Of a stretch of DNA of 64,000 nucleotides, positions 45,301 to 54,300 are shown piece after piece (the stretch's first letter is position 1; each line of letters opens with the position of its first letter). The position numbers were made by a program, and so were the translations under genes. Origin of the DNA: Hemicordylus capensis (Eukaryota; Chordata; Lepidosauria; Squamata; Cordylidae). The notes under the pieces were generated by a model. The model was not told the DNA's origin and did not search any database. It was given only the letters and a program-made list of their open reading frames with translations. The stretch is taken from positions 46,994,857 through 47,058,856 of the forward strand of contig NC_069657.1 in the NCBI RefSeq assembly GCF_027244095.1, read 5' to 3'.

Positions 45301-48300
45301 GCATAACATCTTTGTCAGCCTTTAAAAGAGTCCTTAAGAGACACATTTTTTTGCCTGGCTTTTAATAATTCTTGAATGTTTTAAATTGTTTTACTCATAG
45401 TTGTGTTAATAGTTGTGTTGTATTGTGTTGTATTGTGTTTATGGTTTGTGATTTCCCTAGAGCCTTCAGAGTCAGGTGGTATATACACTGAATGAATGAA
45501 TGAATGAATGAATGAAATTAATAGTGGGATGGGAAAGTTCTGAAGAGCTGCTGCCAAACACTTGTTTTACTACCCATATGAGGTGGGTCCATTACATGTA
45601 TGTATGCATTTAGCTTACTCTGAAGCTAAGACATAAACATAATTTATGCAAAATAAGTATTTCAACCAGATGGAAATGGATTAAAACAGTGGCCGTAGTA
45701 AAACCTAACACACCATTTCCTTAACTGCCATCCACCTCCCTACCCTCCAAAGTCTTGACCAGATGAGATAGATCCTGTTTCCAAAAGGTGCTCTTTCATT
45801 GTTATATGCCTATTAACCTCCCTTTTGTTAGGTTGGGGAGGAGATCTGGCCTTGCAGTAGTGAGCATTAATTGCCTCCTTCACTAAGCAAGGTCCATCCT
45901 TGTTTGCATTTGGATGGGTGGCTACAAGTGAGCACTGTCTGCTGTAAGAAATTCCCCTTAGGGGATGGGGCCATAGCTCAGTGGTAGATCATCTGCCTTG
46001 CATGCCGGAGGTCCCAGGTTCAATCTCTGGCATCTCCGGGCAGGGCTGGGAAAGATTCCTGCCTGAAACCTTGGAGAGCTGCACCTGGTCAGCATAGGCA
46101 GTACTAAACTAGATGGACCAGTGGTCTGGCTCAGTATAAGGCAGCTTCCTATGTATCTATGATACCACTGTCTCCATAGTCTGTTAAGTGCCAAGAGAGC
46201 GTATCCGTCTCTCTATCCCATGATCCATTTTTCCAAGTATGATTAGCCTTGTGCTAAATATGCAACAACCAGCATAAAGGGCCAGTGATGTTGAAGAGGC
46301 GCCCAGCTGCTTGTGGCACCCAAGTGCTTCCTAAGCAGCCTTTATCGATGTCACAAAATGCTGGCAGAGAGTAATGCGCTCAGCTGACAAGGCCCTCCTT
46401 TTTCTTGCAGATTCTAATATTTCTGAAGAGAACCTTAAAGAAAGGTATGTGTACCTGAACACTGGACCCAATGGCATGTGTACAAGTCGAGGCAGATTCT
46501 CCGTGCCTTTCGTGGGCTTGGGATAGTCTGGTGGCCTCTCCAGCTGAGTCGCTGTGGTTCTCCTTAGCACAGCATTTGTGCTGGCCTGGATTTCAGTACC
46601 AGTAATGCAACATCCCATCCCCGTGAACTAGATAGGGGCAAGCTTTGCACTTTGCATGCATCTCCATGAACTAGATAGAGCATCTGCTTTGCATGCAGAA
46701 TCTCTGGCATCTTCAGATAGGGCTGGGAAGCCTCGGAAAAGCTGTGCCAGTCAGTGTGGACCAGGCCTGCTCAACTTTGGTCCCCCAGCTGTTTTTGGAC
46801 TACAACTTCCATAATCCCCAGCCACAGTGGCCAATTACCAGGGATTATGGGAGTTGTAGGCCAACATCTGCAGGAGGGCCGAAGTTGAGCAGTCCTGGTA
46901 GACAATACTGAACCAGATGGATCAAAGGTTTGACTCGGTATAAGGCAGCTTCTTGTGTTTCTATGTGCTTTTATGGTAACCTCTCAGAGTGGCTAACAAA
47001 TTTGCTTGAATAGATCTCCCCACCCCCACCCCGCTATGAGTCTACAATTTCATCAGTCCTTTAAATGCACATTGCACAATCAGAGAGAGCCTCAGGCAAT
47101 TTCACCACCCCATTAATAATAGTCATGAGGTCTACAGTGTAAGTCTACATACTTGCAGATGAAACTGGAAGACCATCTTTGATAGTTATTTCTGAATTGC
47201 AGTGAAACAAATGAGGTCACTTTGGGCGGGGCGGGGGTTGAATGTTTCTTTGTCATCGGTACGGTATGTGCTAAACTTAAAGGATGTGGACCCAGAAGCA
47301 TAGGACATAGTATCCTTTATATCAGTAGCTTTGTTATATTTATCTGCTTCTTCCACCCACAGCAAAAGAGTACTGCAGATTGGGCACCTCAAAATCAATA
47401 CAATCTGTCTGATGTTTATCCCACCCTTTCTCCTGCAGCTCAGGGTGGCATGCATTTTTCTCCCCTTCCACTTTATCCTCACAATGATCCTGTAGGTTAG
47501 GCTGAGATGACTGTCCCAGAGTCACCCAATAGGTTCCCCCCCTCCCCTGAGTGAGGATTGGAACCATTGGTCTCCCTGGTCTAAGTCCAACATTCTTACC
47601 CAGAGGTTCCAACTTTGGGTTCCTAGATGTTGTTGGACTACAATCATCTCCAGCCATTGTGGCAGGGGTTTATGGGACCTGTATTCCAAGAACCTCTGGG
47701 GACCCAAGGTTGGGAACCTAACCAATACAACCCTCTGTCAATGTTCCCTCTAACAGGGATTCCCAGATGTTGTTCACTACAACTCCCAGCATCCCCAGCT
47801 GCAAAGGTCTTTGGCTGGGGATTGTGGGAGTTGTAGTCAACAACATCTGGGAATTCTTGTTAGAGGGAACACTGCACCCTGTCCCTCCAGTGTGGGTCTC
47901 AGACACATAAGATTAAGCGCACACATTCAGAACCCAGATTACCGGTGGCCATGTTTTTCTCTGCAAATATGCCAACATGGGCTGTTTCTGACAAAAGTCA
48001 ACCTCAGGGGCCAGATTAACATGAAAATTAGATTTTATATATTTGATGACATTTTAGACTTTGTTTCCATTATTGTTTTCTCTTTTTACTGTGTATATTC
48101 TGTGTATATTGATATTTGATCTAAGATCGTAAATAAACAACAACAACATGAAAATTAGTATACAGCCTTCAAAATCTATAAGACGGGTCATATTAATCCA
48201 AGGGGATTCTGGTTCAGATTTTCACTTATCTTAGCCAATCACTTGAAGGCATAATTCTAAATCTTTAGCCATCTTTACTACTAGAAGTGAAATATTAAAG

Positions 48301-51300
48301 GAAGGAAGGAGTTATGCTATCCTATTAGTAGCTGGTGATTTGGATCTGATCCGACCAGAAAATCAGATCTTGTCCTTTCATCTAGATATCCTGTTCAGAG
48401 AGCTAGAACTACGGCAGGTTGCCTTGCGCCATTTAATCCATTTTCTCAAAGAGACCGGAGACCAGAAATTCCTCCTGGACCTCTTAAGGTAAGAGCTCAC
48501 TTGAGCATATTGCTAAATCAAAGCTCTGAATCAGAAGTGCTGAGCAGGCCTGATGCCTTTTTCCTGTCCTCTGCAGGTTCCTGGACAGGACAGAAGAAGT
48601 TGCAGTGAGTATCTCAGGTGCCTTGGTACCCTCCTAGTTGGGGGAAACAAGGATCTTCTGAGAAACTGAATCCAAGCCCCCTCATTCCACCAAATGAGAT
48701 CATGAAGTAGAGCTTACCTGTGCTTGGATGAATATTTTCTTTCTAAACCTTCTGAGCTTGTTCTTTGGTTTGTTTTGTATGCCTCCAGCTGACAAAGTAC
48801 CGTGAGCACCTGACTATCCAGGATGCAGAAAACCGAAAAGATTTTCTGAAAGGTTGCATTGGGTAAGTGTAGGTATGCCGAAGTTTCTACAGGGTGAGCT
48901 TAACCCTTGGAGGGGAAGTGGTTGCCTGTAATAAGAAAGGCATGGCATAGTGATTCCCAGAAACTGAAAAATGCAGAGCAAGGTGAAAGTTGCTGTAGAT
49001 TTTCTTGGCTGACTTAAAGGCACAACTGTATTTGGAGCACGTTTCTCTCTCTCATTCTTGTGATTTCCATCCTTGGTGCCAAGGTATAGATGATGGGCAT
49101 CTGTGCACACAAAGTGCTTATTTTGAGAAACTCAGGCAACTCTTGTGTCTGAGGCACTGTATTTTTCCTTCTGAATAGAAGCGTGGAAAGGGATGCAGAG
49201 AGGTAATGGCTGTGAAGGAATGGGGACATTACCAGACACACTATTCAGATGAGGAATATCAAAGGGATGTAGTATTATTCCTTGAATAGGAGGTGGGGAT
49301 GGAAATGCAAACTGGCCACTCCGCCTTCACTGAAATGTTATGGTTAATCGGAGAAGTAGGCAAAGGTTCGCTGAGGGAGGGAGAAATCCAAAACTGAAGA
49401 GAGACTGATAGCCTTCTTCCATCTAGGTTGCCATTTTCATTAGAAGATGCCGCTCATGTTCAAGATCATTATTCACTCCTGGAGAGGCAGATCATCATTG
49501 AGGTGAGCTCTCTGCTGCTTTAGCGTTTGGGCAGTTGTTCCTGAGAGTTACACAAGTCAGTTCAGGTCTGGCCCATCCACTAAGTGAGCGCCAAGTGAGG
49601 AGGGGCACCAGGGGCCCAGGTCACATGTTGCCCCTGTGGGTGAGAGTGGGCAGCTAGGCAACAAGGATGGGGAGTGCCTGCTCACTCGCCCCGGCATGCG
49701 ACCAGCTGCTTCTCATCCCTGTTGCCCGGTCGGCCACCCACTTGCTTCCCTTGCTGCTTCGGCTTGCTGCTCCTACCACTGCCGGCTGCTTCTGGGCAGC
49801 CAGCCTGCTGCGGCGCATTTTAACACATCATTCTAACACAGGTGCGTGATTATAATACCCTGTGGCAGAAGCAGCAAGGAGGCATCCCCTTGCTCTCCTC
49901 ACTGTCAGCCTGTCACTGCACGTTATGATGACTTTGCTGTGCAGCATGATGAGATTATAATGTGCCATGGCAGGCTGGCTGCCCAGAAGCAGCTGGCAAT
50001 GGCAGGAGCAGTGGGAGGAGGCAGCGAGGAGAGCAGGTGGACAGCCAGGCAGGCTATGGGGACTGCCTGCCCCCTTGCTTTCCTTGCATGCTCCTGCCAT
50101 GGTGCATCATTGTTGCAGTGCGTTGCGCGATGCCGTTGTAATGTGCCTCAGCAGGAGAGGCGAGGAGAGCAAGTGGGTGGGGAGCAGGGACCGCCTGCCC
50201 ATCTGATGAGGCACCCATCCACCACACAAGGGAAAGGGATGGTGGGCACCTGCTTTCCCTGGGGCACCACCAACCCTTGGGCTGGCCCTGAGTCAAGTGT
50301 CCTGACTTCTTGTTGCAATACCAGTGAAGGAGAGAAAATTATTCATGACTTGGCCCAAGCAAGGAAGTTGTTTCTTGGGTAAAAGGGGACTGCCTTGCCA
50401 TCTCCAGCCCGCCATGAGCGGTGCTGAATGAGTGCATCATTTTCTGGTTCTTGCTGATGCTTTATAGCCTGCATCCCGTTGATCACACTGTTGTGTGTAA
50501 GAGATCATTGGTTTTACCCCTGGAAAAGAGAGTCTGGGCTACAATCTGAGACAGGGGAGGAGAGCTGTTCTTGTGGTAGGAAGCATGAATTCTCCCCTTT
50601 GCTAAGCAGGGCCCACCTTGTTCTGCATTTGGATTGGAGACTACTTGTGAGTGCTGTAAGAGATTCCCCTTAGAGAATGGGACCATAGCTCAGTGGAAGG
50701 GCATCTGCATACTTTCATACAGAAGGTCTCAGGTTTACTCCCTGGCATCTCCAGGTAGGGCTGGGAAAGACTCCTGCTCTTAACCTTGGAGAGCCACAAC
50801 CAGTCAGTGCTGATGGTGCTGAGCTAGATTGGCCAATGGTCTGACTATTGGGCAGCTTCCTATGTTCCTATGACATTGTTTTATTATTTTTTGTCTATCT
50901 TTGTATCCCATACTTCCTCCAAGGAGCTCAGTCTGGTTATTACCCATTAATCACAACAGTCCTGTGAGGTTGCTTTGGCTGAGAGAGAAATTCCTGGGCA
51001 AAGTCCAGTAATCTATGATTTTTTTTTTGTGGGGATTTCACTGTGGTTGGTCATGGTTGGTTGGTTTTTTCATTTGAAGCTGTTGTCTTTGTTCTGCTTT
51101 TTCAGGCAAATGACAGGCATTTAGAATCATCTGGGCAGACAGAAATATTTCGGAAATATCCGCGAAAGGCCTCCATCCTAAACATGCCGCTGGTCACCAC
51201 ACTGTTCTACTCCTGCTTCTACCATTACATGGAGGCTGAGGTTAGAGTACCAGAAGGGTTGGGCAGTACTAGGGCCCTCTGTATTAGTCCCTGAAACCTG

Positions 51301-54300
51301 GCGCCATATCAGAGAAAGGGCAGATCAAGTTTTCACCTTAAGCTGGCAGGTCCTATGATGTCGGTCACAGTCTCCAAACAAACAACGAACTCTTCAAGTA
51401 GTGCAGAATTTCTAATTGGATAGAGAACCTGTTGTTTCGGACACAGGTCTTGCTTACTGATGTACTCTCTTCAACTATGGGATCGTAACTCAGCAGCAGA
51501 GCATCTGCTTTGAATGCAGAAGGTTCCGGGCTCTATCCCTGGCATCACCAGAGAGGGCTAGGAAAGACCCCTGTCTGAAATCTGGGAGAGCCCCTGCCTG
51601 GCGGTGTAGACAATATTGAGCTGGAGGGACTCATGATCTGACTTGGTATAAGGTAGCCTCCTGTGTTCCCGTTTGCACCACAAGAGCTGTTTCTAAAGCC
51701 TGTAACCCAAGACAGTTTACATAGCTCTTGATCAGTTGTGTCAAAGCTGTGTAGAGATTAGATTTTAAAGACCATAGAGTATAAGATCCAGATGTGGAGT
51801 TGGGGAAGAGAATGGAGCTCAAGGTTATTATCGGAAAACATATTTCCATAGTCACCATTTCCAGTTGAGCAACTGTCTAGGATGGACCCCTTCTCTACCC
51901 CTATCCCACCCCCTTCCTATGCTAAGCTTGCCATATCTCTTCTTTCCAGGGAACATTCAGCAGTCCAGCAAACCTGAAGAAAACCTTTAAGGTAAGAGAA
52001 CAGGAGTCTTGGGCATCCTGCCCATGCATTCTGAGTGAGAGCAACATTGTTAGGAAGGCTGTTGGCTTGCTGTGGTATATATATTGTTACAAATGTTTGG
52101 ACATTACATCATATTTACATGTATATCTCCAGATCACTATATATAAATGATTGATCTACTTTCAATATAATTTATATTCCCATATTTATTTAGTGGTTTT
52201 TGTTGTTTTTGGTTAGATTATCAGGATCTCTTGTTTTGTTTTTATGTACTACATTTGAGATCCTTCACGTTGTTTTGTTGTCTATCACGTTTCTCTGCCT
52301 TGCAGATTCCAGATAAACAGTATGTGCTGACAGCCCTGGCTGCCCGGGCCAAGCTCCGAGCTTGGCACGATGTGGATGCTTTGTTCACCACTAAGGTGTG
52401 TTGGGGCAGTTTTCCTGGATCAAATCCTGGGTGTTCAAGGGCATCCATGAATCATTCTGCTTGTCCTTTTGTGCTGCCTTTGTACTTCAAAGTACTTCCC
52501 TTTTTGTAATGCTCTAAAGACCAGCTCATCCATAAGAAAGAATCTTGTTCCAGTCCCTTTGAGGACTTTCTCTCCACTGGCAAAAATAAATACATGGATG
52601 AAATATGAGAATGGACTGATAAATACCACAGACAAGCTCTCTCAGAAAAGGGCAGCACCCCCATCCAAAGGATGGTTACTGCTAGCTACCCTTTGGGTCA
52701 AATAGGGAGGGATGTACAGATGGTGGAGATACTTTCAAAGACATCCTTAAACTTGTTTGCCACAGCGCCCGCCACCCTCTCTGGGACAAGGTCTCGTGTT
52801 AAATGTGACTTTTGGGTTGTGATTTCAGAACTGGTTGGGCTACACGAAAAAGAAAGCTCCCATTGGCTTCCATCGAGTGGTGGAGATCTTACAGCGGAAC
52901 AGTGCCCCAGTACAGGTGCGTGTGGGAGCTACCCTGTTGCAACATGCTAGCGGCCTGTCTCTAGAATCTGTCTGTTGCTGGGCAGCAGCAACTTAGAATT
53001 CTACTTTCAATATCTTTATGTTCCCCACAGTTGCATTTTTGTTATTGCTCAGTTTATGTGAGAAGCCAAAAGGGATGAATCCCCTGTCACCCGCAGTTTT
53101 CCAAGTCCATCATGGATTTCTTGGTGAAATTTCTTTTGGGGGGTTAGTTATTCTTAAGAAATGGGGCACATGGTTGTTAGCTTTATCTTGTAGCTTTTTG
53201 TAGCTTTTAAAAAAAATTGGCAGAAGGAGATGATTTGGAGGAAGGGAGGCAGGGGTTTATGGAGAAACTAGGGGAGATGAAGAATATGTCATAGCTCCGG
53301 GCGACTCTGCTCTGTTCTGCTGATGCTTTCTGTCCCTCCCGTACAGGTCCTACAGGAGTATGTGCGCTTGGTAGAAGATGTTGAGACAAAGTTGAACCTT
53401 GCCATGAAATACAAGTGCCATGATGTTGTAGTGGAAGTAAGTCCCTTGCTCTGTGTGGTGTGGAGAACATAGCTCTTGTTGTTACACTTGGTATTACTGG
53501 GTCTGTCACTAGAGTACTTGTGTGGTGGGCATAGGTCCTGCACTTAAACGTACCTTTAGTCTCAGAGGTGAGCTTGCTGCTCACTGTCATGGGGAACTCC
53601 CTGCAGCCTGTGATTCAGTTCTGCTCTCCTCCCACCCCCCTCTCCTTCCTCTCTGTACTCCTGGTTGCTGGGTAAATTGCTTCTGAAAGAATTATCTACA
53701 GAGAGGACCCCGGGAGGTTACTGAGGGAGGTTTATCTGATTACTGCTTTCAGCATGTCTTTTTTAGCCCCATTGCCAGAGCCCAAGCATGGGAGTTGGAA
53801 AGGGTACACTTTACTGGGACCTGGAGATCCTGAGGGGGTTTGACCCAGGCTGCAACCCTGTTCCCTAAGCGGGGGGAAGCAAAGGTTAAATCACAAGTTG
53901 TACTTGAGTGTATTTATGGGAAATTATGTACTACCTATGGAGTCTCCACTGTGTAACTTTCTGGGGCCCATCAGAAGCAAAAGAAGCAACATCCTGAACA
54001 GGAGTTGTTGGTCAGCCCAGGGCCCTTCTGTCAAATGTTAACTAAACAGAAAAGAGGTGTGAATGCTGCATATGAAAGTGAATTTACCAGGTGACAGACT
54101 GAAGCTCTGACTATTGCCTTTCCCAAATAGGTAAGGATGCCATTATTCTCTGCTGGGGCAGCACTTAAGATCTCTTAAGAGGCTAGGCTGGGGTCAGCCT
54201 TTGTGAAGAAAGCATTTATGGAGATCTGGATGTTCTCCAAAGCATTTATAACTATGTGTGAAGGGAGAGGCTTAGACTCCAGATTACTGTGAGATAGAAG

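Noticed and set aside
45960-46040. tRNA-Ala gene
   Set aside because: A and B boxes are clear, but acceptor pairing is poor and the unit is embedded in the same SINE as other copies.
49846-50382. 178-codon open frame
   Set aside because: Lies within an inverted-repeat hAT element and runs out of it; composition-driven, with Trp/Arg/Gln-rich text lacking any domain.
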